The position numbers and the translations under genes were made by a program. Positions 7,994 to 15,116 of a stretch of DNA of 64,000 nucleotides are shown piece by piece. The stretch spans positions 1,054,001 through 1,118,000 of the forward strand of contig CAVXUX010000002.1 in assembly GCA_963765135.1 (NCBI GenBank), written 5' to 3'. Origin of the DNA: JACVRW01 sp963765135 (lineage in GTDB: Bacteria; Actinomycetota; Thermoleophilia; Solirubrobacterales; Thermoleophilaceae). How positions within the stretch are numbered: the first letter of the stretch is position 1; the number at the start of each line of letters is the position of its first letter. A model generated the notes under the pieces. It saw only the letters and a list, made by a program, of their open reading frames with translations. It ran no database searches and was not told the origin of the DNA.

Positions 7994-8027
7994 GTAAGTG
8001 CAAACTTACCGTTCGTGCAGACTTACC
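7994..8027. promoter_or_regulatory. ArsR operator with inverted and direct repeats
   Basis: GTAAGT, GCAA, ACTTAC (7994-8009) is a perfect 6-4-6 palindrome. The right half recurs as a direct repeat: GTGCAAACTTACC at 7998-8010 and GTGCAGACTTACC at 8015-8027, 17 bases apart. A TTGACA lies just upstream at 7979-7984. The second repeat contains the GTG start of the ArsR gene, consistent with tight autorepression. Confidence 0.55.
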
Positions 8028-8335
8028 AACCGATCGGCTGGACCGCCCTCGGGGATCCGACCAGGCGGGCGATCTTCGAGCGGCTCGCCGAGCGTCCGCG
8101 CGCGGTGGGTGAGCTGGCGAGCGAGCTGCCGATCAGCCGCCCTGCGGTCTCGCAGCACCTGAAGGTGCTGAAGGAGGCGCGGCTCGTCGCCGACCATCGG
8201 GCCGGTACCCGCCGCATCTACCAGGTGGATCCGGCCGGGCTCGGCGCGCTGCGCGGGTACCTCGACCACTTCTGGGACCAAGCCCTGGCGGGCTTCAAGA
8301 CGGCCGTCGAGCAACAGATGAAGGAGAGCGAATGA
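8015..8335 (+). CDS. ArsR-family HTH regulator (SRPBCC-partner type)
   Basis: 106-residue winged-helix repressor. WTALGDPTRRAIFERLAERP opens the domain, ISRPAVSQHLKVLKEARLV is the recognition helix, and the wing is GTRRIYQVDPAGL. There are no metal-binding Cys pairs, so it is not a metal sensor; this subgroup usually pairs with AHSA1/SRPBCC proteins. GTG at 8015 is favoured because upstream in-frame sequence is the operator. It overlaps the SRPBCC start by ATGA at 8332-8335. Confidence 0.8.
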   Translation: MQTYQPIGWTALGDPTRRAIFERLAERPRAVGELASELPISRPAVSQHLKVLKEARLVADHRAGTRRIYQVDPAGLGALRGYLDHFWDQALAGFKTAVEQQMKESE

Positions 8336-8812
8336 GCACCCAGGCATCGGAGACCTCAACGCAGCACTCGATCGTCGTCGAGGCGCCGATCGAGCGCGCG
8401 TTCTCGGTCTTCACCGACGACTTCGGCAGCTTCAAGCCGCCCGAGCACAACCTGCTCGACGTCGAGATCGCCGAGACGGTCTTCGAGTCGCACGTCGGCG
8501 GCAACATCTACGACCGGGGCGTCGACGGCAGCGAGTGCCGCTGGGCCCGCGTGCTCGCATACGAGCCGCCGAACCGGGTGGTGTTCAGCTGGGACATCAG
8601 CGCGCAGTGGCAGATCGAGACGGATCCACGACAAGACCAGCGAGGTCGAGGTGCGGTTCATCGCCGAGGCGCCGGACCGTACGCGCGTCGAGCTCGAGCA
8701 CCGCAACCTGGACCGCCACGGCGAGGGATGGGAAGCCGCGCGCGACGGCGTCGGCGGCGACCAGGGCTGGCCGCTCTACCTGGACAGGTTCGCCGAGCGG
8801 ATCGCTGCCTGA
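8332..8812 (+). pseudogene. SRPBCC (AHSA1-like) protein, frameshifted
   Basis: START-like lipid/ligand-binding fold protein of about 160 residues. The first 96 codons read in one frame (HSIVVEAPIERAFSVFTDDF through VVFSWDISAQWQIETD). Homology then continues in another frame (HDKTSEVEVRFIAEAPDRTR, then GDQGWPLYLDRFAERIAA, TGA 8810-8812). The shift lies near base 8628. Both halves are well conserved, so a sequencing indel is more likely than decay. It is coupled to the upstream ArsR gene; such pairs are common in actinobacteria, but the ligand is unknown. Confidence 0.7.
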
Positions 8813-8822
8813 CGCTGGGCGA

Positions 8823-8828
8823 TATAAG
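8823..8828 (+). promoter_or_regulatory. -10 box TATAAG, leaderless start for the CDF gene
   Basis: TATAAG lies 6 bases before the GTG at 8835 and there is no Shine-Dalgarno sequence, so transcription would begin at or next to the start codon. Confidence 0.4.
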
Positions 8829-8834
8829 AGTGAG

Positions 8835-9497
8835 GTGATCGCTCGACCGCTCCCCACGTCCGCGCGCGACGCGACGTCGGGGTCGCCCGCTTGGCTGGCC
8901 GCTGCCCGGAGAGCCAAGTTCCTGTCCTGGCTGAGCCTCGTCTGGATGAGCCTCGAGGGCGGCATCGCGATCACCGCCGGGATCCTGGCCGGCTCGATCG
9001 CGCTGGTCGGCTTCGGGATCGACTCCGCGATCGAGGGCATGGCGAGCGTCGTGATCATCTGGCGCTTCACCGGCGCTCGCATGCTCTCCCACGCGGCTGA
9101 GGAACGAGCGCAGAGGCTGGTGGCGATCCAGTTCTTCCTGCTCGCGCCCTACGTGACCTTCGAGGCCGTCCAGCACCTCGCGTCAGCCGAGCGACCAGAG
9201 GTCAGCGTTCTCGGGATGGTGCTCACGGCGACGAGCCTGGTCGGGATGCCGCTGCTCGGAATCGCCAAGCAGCGGGTCGCGCTCCAGCTCGGGTCACAGG
9301 CGACTCACGGGGAGGGAACGCAGAACCTGCTCTGCGCCTATCTCGCCGGCGCCGTCTTCCTCGGCCTGGCGGGCAATGCGCTGTTTGGCTGGTGGTGGTT
9401 GGACCCCCTCGCCGCACTGGTAGTCGCCGCAGTCGCCACGAAGGAAGGCCTCGAGACCTGGCGCGGCGACGGCTGTTGTAGCTCCGACGGCCGCTGA
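8835..9497 (+). CDS. Cation diffusion facilitator-like transporter
   Basis: Membrane protein of 220 residues with five to six helices, related to CDF cation efflux proteins. The first helices carry the metal-site region GFGIDSAIEGMASVVIIWRF, in which the usual HxxxD pattern of Zn transporters is replaced by D-S-A-I-E, so specificity is uncertain. The end GDGCCSSDGR has a Cys pair that might bind metal. It is shorter than classical CDFs because the cytosolic C-terminal domain is missing. GTG at 8835 follows a -10 box closely; the upstream in-frame ORF is only a shadow of the SRPBCC gene. Confidence 0.75.
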   Translation: MIARPLPTSARDATSGSPAWLAAARRAKFLSWLSLVWMSLEGGIAITAGILAGSIALVGFGIDSAIEGMASVVIIWRFTGARMLSHAAEERAQRLVAIQFFLLAPYVTFEAVQHLASAERPEVSVLGMVLTATSLVGMPLLGIAKQRVALQLGSQATHGEGTQNLLCAYLAGAVFLGLAGNALFGWWWLDPLAALVVAAVATKEGLETWRGDGCCSSDGR

Positions 9498-9603
9498 GCC
9501 TCGGCCATCGATCATTCGTCCACTGGGGTTAGGGCGCTCGAGGCGCGGGTAGGTCCGGCGGCAGCGGTCCGGGATAGATCCCCGGTCCCGCTGTTCCGGC
9601 CTG

Positions 9604-9621
9604 GCTGCCCAAAAAGGCAGC
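9604..9621 (+). other. Stem-loop in the leader of the M28 peptidase gene
   Basis: GCTGCC, loop CAAAAA, GGCAGC forms a 6-bp stem 31 bases before the GTG start of the peptidase. No T-run follows, so it is more likely an mRNA leader structure than a terminator. The rest of 9498-9652 shows no further gene. Confidence 0.4.
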
Positions 9622-9652
9622 GGGCCCACGCGACTACATAAGGGAGGAAAGC

Positions 9653-11302
9653 GTGAGGAGAGCTCTCATGGGCGCTGTCGCCACGATGGCCGCAGCGCTC
9701 GTTCTCACTCCGTCGGCGCTCGCCGTCGACGAGGTCAACACCAAGAAGCTGCGTAAGGGTGTGACTACCGCCGGGATCCTCGAGCACATGCGTACGCTGC
9801 AGCGGCTCGCGAACGCCAACGACGGCAACCGCGCCGCCACGACGTCCGGCTACGACGCCTCGCTCGACTATGTCGAGCGGCGCATGAAGCGGGCGGGCTA
9901 CGAGGTCAGCCGGGACGAGTTCCCGTTTGCGGCCTGGGAGCAGGTTGGGCCCGCGACGCTGATGCGTGAAGGCCAGCCGGCCTACACCGAGGGGCCGCCC
10001 GAAGGCGGCGAGGACTACGCGATCGCGCAGTTCTCAGGTTCGGGGAACGTGACCGCCCCGCTGGTCACCACCAACGACATCGTGCTCGACCCGACGGGCG
10101 ATCCGGGCAGCGGCACCAGCGGCTGTGAGGAGGCCGACTGGGGTGGCCAGGACCTGACCGGCAAGATCGCGCTGGTCGAGCGCGGCACCTGCGCGTTCGT
10201 CGACAAGATCAACCTCGCCAAGGAGCTTGGCGCTGCCGCGGTGCTGATCTTCAACGACGGCTATCCCGATCGCACCGAGCCGTTCCAGATCGGCGCCCCG
10301 CCGTTCATCGGGATCCCGGTGGCGATGACGAGCTACGCCGTTGGGTCGGAGCTCTACACCGCGCTGCAGTCCGGCGCGGTGAACGTGACGTTCAGCGTCG
10401 AGACGACCACCGAAGAGGTGCCGCAGGACAACCTGATCGCCGACTCCAAGCAGGGCGATCCGGAGCGGACGATCGTGGTCGGAGCTCACCTCGACTCGGT
10501 CGAGGAGGGGCCCGGCATCAACGACAACGGCTCGGGCACGAGCACGCTGATCGAGATGGCCGAGCAGATCGCGGACCTGCCGAAGGCGCCGCGCAACCGC
10601 ATCCGCTTCGCGTTCTGGGGTGCGGAGGAGGCCGGTCTGGTCGGATCGACCGCGTACGTGGCCGACCTGATCGAATCGGGCGAGATCGACGACGTCGAGG
10701 CGAACCTCAACTTCGACATGCTCGCCTCGCCGAACTTCGTCCGCTTCGTCTACGACGGCGACAACTCGACCGGTGAGGGCGACGTCGGCCCGCCCGGCTC
10801 GGCGGAGATCGAGCAGGTATTCCTGCGCTACTTCGCCTCACAGGGCCTGGCGACCGACCCGACGGCGTTCGACGGACGCTCGGACTACGGTCCGTTCATC
10901 GCCCCTGAGGCGCTCGTGGCGGCCGGCGGGTTGTTCTCCGGCGCCGAGGGTGTGAAGACCGACGCGCAGGCGGCGGTCTACGGCGGTGCCGCCGGTTCGT
11001 GGTACGACCCGTGCTACCACCAGGCGTGCGACACGTTCAGCACGATCCTGGGCGTCCCGCCGTTCCCGGACGCCTCGGGCCTGGAGTCGGCGGAGGACGC
11101 CGAGCTGATGCGCGGCAACGGCGCGGTCGGTCTCGGCCAGCTCGCCGACGGCGCGGCTCACGCCGCGTGGACGCTGGCGCGCTCGAAGAGCCCGCTGGTC
11201 GGGCCTGCCGAGGTGACGGTCGCGCGTACCGCCAAGGCCAAGACGAGGGCCAGGCGTGCGGCGAAGCACCGCGAGTTCAGGGGGCCGATCGGCATTCGCT
11301 GA
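9653..11302 (+). CDS. Secreted M28-family aminopeptidase with PA domain
   Basis: 549-residue exoenzyme. A Sec signal peptide (MRRALMGAVATMAAALVL, cleavage after ALA near residue 24) is followed by a PA (protease-associated) insert at about residues 135-250 and the M28 catalytic domain. All zinc and catalytic residues are visible: H and D in VVGAHLDSV, D in GINDNGSGTS, the EE pair in FWGAEEAGLVG, D in LNFDML and the last H in CYHQACD. The C-terminus is Lys/Arg-rich. GTG at 9653 has a strong GGGAGG upstream. It probably releases N-terminal residues from peptides outside the cell, as in Streptomyces aminopeptidases. A strong hairpin follows. Confidence 0.9.
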   Translation: MRRALMGAVATMAAALVLTPSALAVDEVNTKKLRKGVTTAGILEHMRTLQRLANANDGNRAATTSGYDASLDYVERRMKRAGYEVSRDEFPFAAWEQVGPATLMREGQPAYTEGPPEGGEDYAIAQFSGSGNVTAPLVTTNDIVLDPTGDPGSGTSGCEEADWGGQDLTGKIALVERGTCAFVDKINLAKELGAAAVLIFNDGYPDRTEPFQIGAPPFIGIPVAMTSYAVGSELYTALQSGAVNVTFSVETTTEEVPQDNLIADSKQGDPERTIVVGAHLDSVEEGPGINDNGSGTSTLIEMAEQIADLPKAPRNRIRFAFWGAEEAGLVGSTAYVADLIESGEIDDVEANLNFDMLASPNFVRFVYDGDNSTGEGDVGPPGSAEIEQVFLRYFASQGLATDPTAFDGRSDYGPFIAPEALVAAGGLFSGAEGVKTDAQAAVYGGAAGSWYDPCYHQACDTFSTILGVPPFPDASGLESAEDAELMRGNGAVGLGQLADGAAHAAWTLARSKSPLVGPAEVTVARTAKAKTRARRAAKHREFRGPIGIR

Positions 11303-11325
11303 GGCGAACGCCGACCCCGCAGGTA

Positions 11326-11354
11326 TGGGAGGGCGGCCACAGGCCGCCCTCCCA
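11326..11354 (+). terminator. Strong hairpin after the M28 gene
   Basis: A perfect 13-bp stem (TGGGAGGGCGGCC / its complement) with a three-base loop, 24 bases after the M28 stop. No T-run follows, as is common for actinobacterial terminators. Confidence 0.65.
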
Positions 11355-11401
11355 CGTCTAGCCTGGACCCCATCCGGGTCGTTCGCGCCACCCTGGCACT
11401 G

Positions 11402-11860
11402 ATGGACGCCGCCCTAGAGGGCGACGACGCGTTCGCTCGCGCGCTCGGCCACGACGTCGTTCCAGGGTGGGCGACGTTCAGGGAGGCGCTGCCGCCGACG
11501 CGGGATGTCCTGGTCGAGCATCCGACCGGACATGCCTGGGGGACACGCTTCTTCGTGAGTGGCGACCCGCCGGAGCTGGTCGGCTGGGGCGGGTTCAAGG
11601 GTCCCCCCAAGGACGGGGTCGTGGAGGTCGGCTACGAGATCGCGGAGGCTCGACGTGGCCGTGGGCTTGCCACCGCGGCGACGCACGCGATGGTGGCCGA
11701 GGCGTTTGCCGACGATCGAGTGACCACCGTGATCGCCCACACCCTCCCCGAGCGCAACGCCTCGACCCGAGTGCTCGAGAAGGTCGGCTTTACCTACGAC
11801 GGGGAGGCCGCCGAGGACGGCGAGGTCGTCTGGCGCTACTGCCTCATGGGGGACCGCTAA
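11402..11860 (+). CDS. GNAT-family N-acetyltransferase (RimJ/RimL-like)
   Basis: 152-residue acyl-CoA transferase. The acetyl-CoA pyrophosphate loop is YEIAEARRGRGLATAATHAM, followed by the typical HTLPERNASTRVLEKVGF. ATG 11402 is the first standard start, but the family motif (VVRATLALMDAALEGDD) begins ten codons earlier, with an in-frame ATC at 11372 placed 7 bases after a TAGCCT -10 box (11359-11364). No Shine-Dalgarno precedes ATG 11402, so a leaderless non-canonical start, or a base error at an ATG, should be considered. The acceptor substrate is unknown. Confidence 0.8.
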   Translation: MDAALEGDDAFARALGHDVVPGWATFREALPPTRDVLVEHPTGHAWGTRFFVSGDPPELVGWGGFKGPPKDGVVEVGYEIAEARRGRGLATAATHAMVAEAFADDRVTTVIAHTLPERNASTRVLEKVGFTYDGEAAEDGEVVWRYCLMGDR

Positions 11861-11883
11861 CCTACAACCGAATGGTTGTAGGT
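11858..11883 (+). promoter_or_regulatory. Perfect 24-bp ArsR operator with embedded promoter
   Basis: ACCTACAACC (11860-11869), GAAT, GGTTGTAGGT (11874-11883) is a perfect 10-4-10 inverted repeat. A TAACCT -10 box (11858-11863) overlaps its left arm and the ATG at 11872 lies inside it, 8 bases downstream, so repressor binding would cover both the -10 box and the start of a leaderless gene. The -10 box also overlaps the GNAT stop codon. Confidence 0.7.
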
Positions 11884-12201
11884 GATGTGACCGACGAGCA
11901 GGTGGATGACCTGTTTCACGCGCTGGCGGACGCCACTCGCCGCGACATCGTCCACCGCTGCAGCCAGGCGGAGTCGTCGGTGTCGCGACTCGCCGACGTC
12001 TACCCGATCAGCTTCGCCGCGGTGCAGAAGCACGTCGCGGTGCTCGAGCGAGCCGGCCTCGTCACCAAGGAGCGCCATGGCCGGGAGCAGCTCGTGCGCA
12101 CCGACCCCGACGCCGTAGGCCGGGCGCGCCGCGTCCTCGACGAGCTCGAGACGACCTGGCGCGGGCGTGTGGGCCGGATGGCCGAGCTGCTCGCGCAATG
12201 A
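11872..12201 (+). CDS. ArsR-family HTH regulator (SRPBCC-partner type)
   Basis: 109-residue repressor with LFHALADATRRDIVHRC at the N-terminus, a helix-turn-helix ISFAAVQKHVAVLERAGLV and wing GREQLVRTDPDAV. It lacks metal-binding cysteines in the usual positions. The start is ATG 11872 within the operator, or GTG 11887. It overlaps the following SRPBCC gene by ATGA (12198-12201), which in turn abuts a RibD-like gene, giving a three-gene unit. Confidence 0.85.
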   Translation: MVVGDVTDEQVDDLFHALADATRRDIVHRCSQAESSVSRLADVYPISFAAVQKHVAVLERAGLVTKERHGREQLVRTDPDAVGRARRVLDELETTWRGRVGRMAELLAQ

Positions 12202-12710
12202 GCATCGTCAGCATCGACAAGGACTTCGACAGCCTCAGCCTCACGCTGATCGCCGACCTGGATGCCCCGATGGAGCGGGCGTGGCAGTTGTGGGCCGACC
12301 CGCGCCAGCTGGAGGGCTGGTGGGGGCCGCCAACCCACCCTGCGACCGTCGAGAAGCACGACCTCGTTGCCGGCGGTGAGGTCGCCTATTTCATGACCGG
12401 CCCAGAGGGCGAGCAGACTCGCGGCTGGTGGCGGATCACGTCGGTCGACCCGCCCAGCTCGCTCGAGTTCACCGACGGCTTCGCCCAGGCGGACGGGACA
12501 CCGAATCCGACGACGCCGACCACCGCGGTGCAGGTGCGGCTCAGCGAGCACGCCGGCTGCACTCGCATGGAGATGCGCTTCGTCTTCGAGTCCAAGGAGC
12601 ACATGGAACAGCTGGAGCGCTGGGGCGCGTTCGATGTGTTCCCGCAGTCGGTTGGCCAGATCGACGCCCTTCTCAACAGACCAGACAACGCAGCCCAGGA
12701 GGCCCCCTAG
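12198..12710 (+). CDS. SRPBCC (AHSA1-like) domain protein
   Basis: 170-residue START-like fold protein with the AHSA1 signature: LIADLDAPMERAWQLWADP, LEGWWGPPTHPATVEKHDL, then YFMTGPEGEQTRGWWRI. Proteins of this type bind hydrophobic ligands or act as cyclase-like enzymes; here nothing points to one substrate. Its TAG shares a base with the GTG start of the RibD-like gene, so the operon is tightly coupled and probably controlled by the upstream ArsR protein. Confidence 0.85.
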   Translation: MSIVSIDKDFDSLSLTLIADLDAPMERAWQLWADPRQLEGWWGPPTHPATVEKHDLVAGGEVAYFMTGPEGEQTRGWWRITSVDPPSSLEFTDGFAQADGTPNPTTPTTAVQVRLSEHAGCTRMEMRFVFESKEHMEQLERWGAFDVFPQSVGQIDALLNRPDNAAQEAP

Positions 12711-13261
12711 TGCGCAAGATCAAGTCGAACTTCTTCATCTCCCTCGATGGCGTCGTCGAGGCGCCCGACAAGTGGCACTTCCCGTACTTCGACGACGAGA
12801 TGGGGGCCGCGGTCGGCGCCGGCTTCGCCACCACCGACGCCATGCTGATGGGCCGCGTCCTCTACGACGAGTGGGCCGCCTACTGGCCCGAGCACGCCGA
12901 CGAGCCGTTCGGCGACGTCATGAACTCGATGAAGAAGTTCGTGGTCTCCAACAGCCTGCAGGCGGCCGACTGGCAGAACTCGGAGATCGTCAAGGGCGCG
13001 GAGGCCGCGCAGAAGCTGGCCGAGGTCAAGGGCCAGGACGGCGGCGACATCTCCATGTCCGGCAGCGCCACCACCGTCCGCTGGCTGTTGCGCGAGGGCC
13101 TCCTCGACGAGCTCAACCTGCTCGTGCACCCGATGGTGGTCGGCGACGGCCTGGCTCGGCTGTTTCCGCCGGACGAGCCGACCATGCCCCTGGAGCTCCG
13201 GAGCGCGGAGACCTTCAAGAGCGGCGTGCTGAACCTCAGCTACGGCCCGCCGAGGAGCTGA
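12710..13261 (+). CDS. Dihydrofolate reductase/RibD C-terminal-like protein
   Basis: 183-residue oxidoreductase of the RibD C-terminal (DHFR-like) superfamily. Opens with NFFISLDGVVEAPDKWHF, has MLMGRVLYDEWAAYW, the NADPH-contact strand DISMSGSATTVRWLL and LLVHPMVVGDGLARLF. Members outside folate and riboflavin pathways are widespread in actinobacteria, often beside ArsR/SRPBCC genes as here; they presumably reduce small molecules with NADPH. GTG at 12710 overlaps the preceding stop. A similar gene lies at 39239. Confidence 0.85.
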   Translation: MRKIKSNFFISLDGVVEAPDKWHFPYFDDEMGAAVGAGFATTDAMLMGRVLYDEWAAYWPEHADEPFGDVMNSMKKFVVSNSLQAADWQNSEIVKGAEAAQKLAEVKGQDGGDISMSGSATTVRWLLREGLLDELNLLVHPMVVGDGLARLFPPDEPTMPLELRSAETFKSGVLNLSYGPPRS

Positions 13262-13262
13262 C

Positions 13263-14111
13263 TCAACCCGCCTGCAGCACGTCACCCACGCGCACGACGC
13301 CGTCCTCGAGGATGTCGGCCCGCAGACCGCCGCGGTGGACGAGCGGGCGCAGCACCGGGCGGGCCGCGTACCGCTGGATGACCGTGCAGGGCTCGCACAG
13401 CCGCATGCCGCGGCACCGAACCGAGCCGATCCGGAACTCGTGGCCGACCAGGTCGTTGAGTGCGATCCCACGCGTGACGACGTTGCGTCGGTGCTCGTGC
13501 GGGTCGAGTGGGGGCGCGAACGACTCGCACACCTCCGCCTCGATCAGCGTGAGCGCGCTGCCCGGCAGTCCGGAGGGGAAGGTGCCAGCGCCCGTCACGT
13601 GACGGTCGCCGTCGAGTCCGCGACCGGCAAGGGCCGCGACCTCTTCGAGGCTCTGCGCCGGCGCACCCGCCTCGGGCGCGACGAAGATCGCCTCGACGGT
13701 TCCGGCGGAGGCCGGAGCCTCCGGGAGCGCTGGGCGCGCCAGGGCGACGTCCAGGGCAGAGATCACGAAGCCCCCGTCGAGCCGCCAGCCGTCGGTCTCG
13801 GTCACCCCGGACGGATCCCATGCGACGCCGGAGGGCACGCCGTACATCACCACTGCCTGGCGCTCGCCCCCGTCGCCGGGGCGCACCCAGCCGAGCCAGG
13901 GACCGGCCCACTCGAACGACGCGGCGTCTGCGACCGGCACGAGGCCGAGGCCCAGCCCGCCGAGCCAGCGCAGGACGCGCCAGCCGGGCAGCTCTTCACC
14001 CGCGGGCAGCTCGGGGACTTCATCGAGCGGCAGCTCGAGGACGGTCGCGAGACAGGCGCCGAACGTGGCGGCTTCCCCCGACGGCGAGCTTGCGAGCGCG
14101 ACCTCCTTCAC
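13263..14111 (-). CDS. MOSC-domain protein with an unclassified N-terminal domain
   Basis: 282 residues. The C-terminal half (about 135-280) is a MOSC domain: GRGLDGDRHVTGAGTF, LTLIEAEVCESF, HEHRRNVVTRGIALNDLVG and the conserved Cys loop GMRLCEPCTVIQRY. MOSC proteins bind or transfer the molybdenum cofactor or sulfur, often in detoxification. The N-terminal 130 residues, with RQAVVMYGVPSGVAWDP and a Trp-rich LGWVRPGD segment, match no domain I recognise. GTG at 14111 lies 7 bases from a TATCAT -10 box (14119-14124), so it may be leaderless. Confidence 0.8.
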   Translation of the reverse strand: MKEVALASSPSGEAATFGACLATVLELPLDEVPELPAGEELPGWRVLRWLGGLGLGLVPVADAASFEWAGPWLGWVRPGDGGERQAVVMYGVPSGVAWDPSGVTETDGWRLDGGFVISALDVALARPALPEAPASAGTVEAIFVAPEAGAPAQSLEEVAALAGRGLDGDRHVTGAGTFPSGLPGSALTLIEAEVCESFAPPLDPHEHRRNVVTRGIALNDLVGHEFRIGSVRCRGMRLCEPCTVIQRYAARPVLRPLVHRGGLRADILEDGVVRVGDVLQAG

Positions 14112-14118
14112 GACGGCG

Positions 14119-14124
14119 ATGATA
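14119..14124 (-). promoter_or_regulatory. -10 box TATCAT for the MOSC gene
   Basis: Reading on the minus strand, TATCAT is followed by 7 bases and the GTG start at 14111, with no Shine-Dalgarno sequence; a leaderless transcript is likely. Confidence 0.45.
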
Positions 14125-14197
14125 GGCGTGCCCGATCTTGCGCCCGGTGTGCCGAGCGGTCAGGCTGCGTACCACCCCAACCCCACGGAGGTCCTTC

Positions 14198-14638
14198 ATG
14201 TCTGACGGTACGGCCGTCTCGTTGCGGCTCGAGGTGGTGACGTTGCCCGTCTCCGATGTCGATCGGGCCAAGAGCTTCTACGAGAGCCTCGGATGGCGCC
14301 TGGACGCCGACTTCAGCGCCGGCGAGGACATCCGGGGGGTGCAGTTCACGCCACCCCAGTCACAGTGCTCGATCCACTTCGGCAAGGGCCTCACGACGGC
14401 TGAGCCGGGGTCGGCTGACAGGCTGATCCTCGCGGTCGACGACATCGAAGCCGCCCGGGACGATCTGATCAGCCGCGGCGCCGACGTCGGCGAGGTGTAC
14501 GAGGCGCGGCCCCCTGGCTTCGAGTCGATCGAAGGGCGCTCGTACTTCGTCTACGCGTCGTTCAGCGACCCCGATGGCAACACCTGGCTGCTGCAAGAAA
14601 TCACGAGCCGGCTCCCCGGCCGGGAATGGGAGGACTGA
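14198..14638 (+). CDS. VOC-superfamily (glyoxalase-like) protein
   Basis: 146-residue vicinal oxygen chelate protein. VVTLPVSDVDRAKSFYESLG is the first beta-alpha module, IHFGKGL carries the mid-protein metal position and FSDPDGNTWLLQEI closes the second module. The fold covers dioxygenases, isomerases and antibiotic-binding proteins; the substrate is unassigned. ATG at 14198 has GGAGGT 5 bases upstream. It is followed after 3 bases by a small gene that often accompanies such VOC genes. Confidence 0.8.
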   Translation: MSDGTAVSLRLEVVTLPVSDVDRAKSFYESLGWRLDADFSAGEDIRGVQFTPPQSQCSIHFGKGLTTAEPGSADRLILAVDDIEAARDDLISRGADVGEVYEARPPGFESIEGRSYFVYASFSDPDGNTWLLQEITSRLPGREWED

Positions 14639-14641
14639 CAC

Positions 14642-14848
14642 ATGGACGTCGCCTCGCTGTCGGATCTGTTGCACGAGACCGCCGAGCGTCACGGCGCGTT
14701 CGAGGCGGTCGCCCCACCGCATGACTGGTGGGACTGGTACGCGGCGTACATGGACGCCCGCCAGAGCGGAAGCGCCCCGGATGACGCCTCCGCGGCCGCT
14801 GACCGCTACATGGCGGAGGTCAAGCACGTCGTCGTGCCGTCCTCCTGA
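14642..14848 (+). CDS. Small hypothetical protein next to the VOC gene
   Basis: 68-residue acidic protein, start MDVASLSDLLHETAERHG, core PHDWWDWYAAYMDARQ, end DRYMAEVKHVVVPSS. No signal peptide or membrane segment. The HDWWDWYAAYM pattern recurs, to my knowledge, in small actinobacterial proteins adjacent to glyoxalase-like genes, supporting a real gene; its function is not known. It starts 3 bases after the VOC stop. Confidence 0.65.
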   Translation: MDVASLSDLLHETAERHGAFEAVAPPHDWWDWYAAYMDARQSGSAPDDASAAADRYMAEVKHVVVPSS

Positions 14849-15030
14849 TCGGTCTGTCGGAGGGCGCGATCACTGACCTGTTCGCCGGTGTCCCGGTCGC
14901 CGATCTGGACGCCGGCATCGATTGGTACACGCTCTTCAGCGAGCTGGACGCGGCGCGAGCGTGCACGGCCCGGATCACCTTCGCCGTCGTTGGGCTGGAC
15001 GCGCTCCTCGGCGGAGCGATGAAGCACTGA
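14849..15030 (+). pseudogene. Internally deleted VOC-protein remnant
   Basis: Reading the frame that ends at TGA 15028-15030 gives a start typical of a second VOC protein (ITDLFAGVPVADLDAGIDWY), followed immediately by a short terminal-like segment (ARITFAVVGLDALLGGAMKH). The catalytic middle is missing. Probably a deletion remnant of a duplicated glyoxalase-like gene. Confidence 0.5.
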
Positions 15031-15051
15031 ACCACGATGGCGCCGAAGACC

Positions 15052-15116
15052 TACGATCGGGTTTCGCCCGGATGGGGAGCTGCGGACTCCCCCTTTTCGA
15101 GGTCGTGAGAGGTTGA
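15052..15116 (+). promoter_or_regulatory. Promoter, 14-codon leader ORF and intrinsic-terminator-like hairpin
   Basis: A TACGAT -10 box (15052-15057) is followed by ATG 15072, which opens a 14-codon ORF ending in TGA 15114-15116, overlapping the ATG 15116 of the flavoprotein (TGATG). Inside it, GGGGAG / CTCCCC (15074-15079 and 15087-15092) with a 7-base loop runs into TTTT (15094-15097), an intrinsic-terminator arrangement. Attenuation by a leader peptide is possible; the hairpin could instead simply terminate upstream transcription. Confidence 0.4.
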
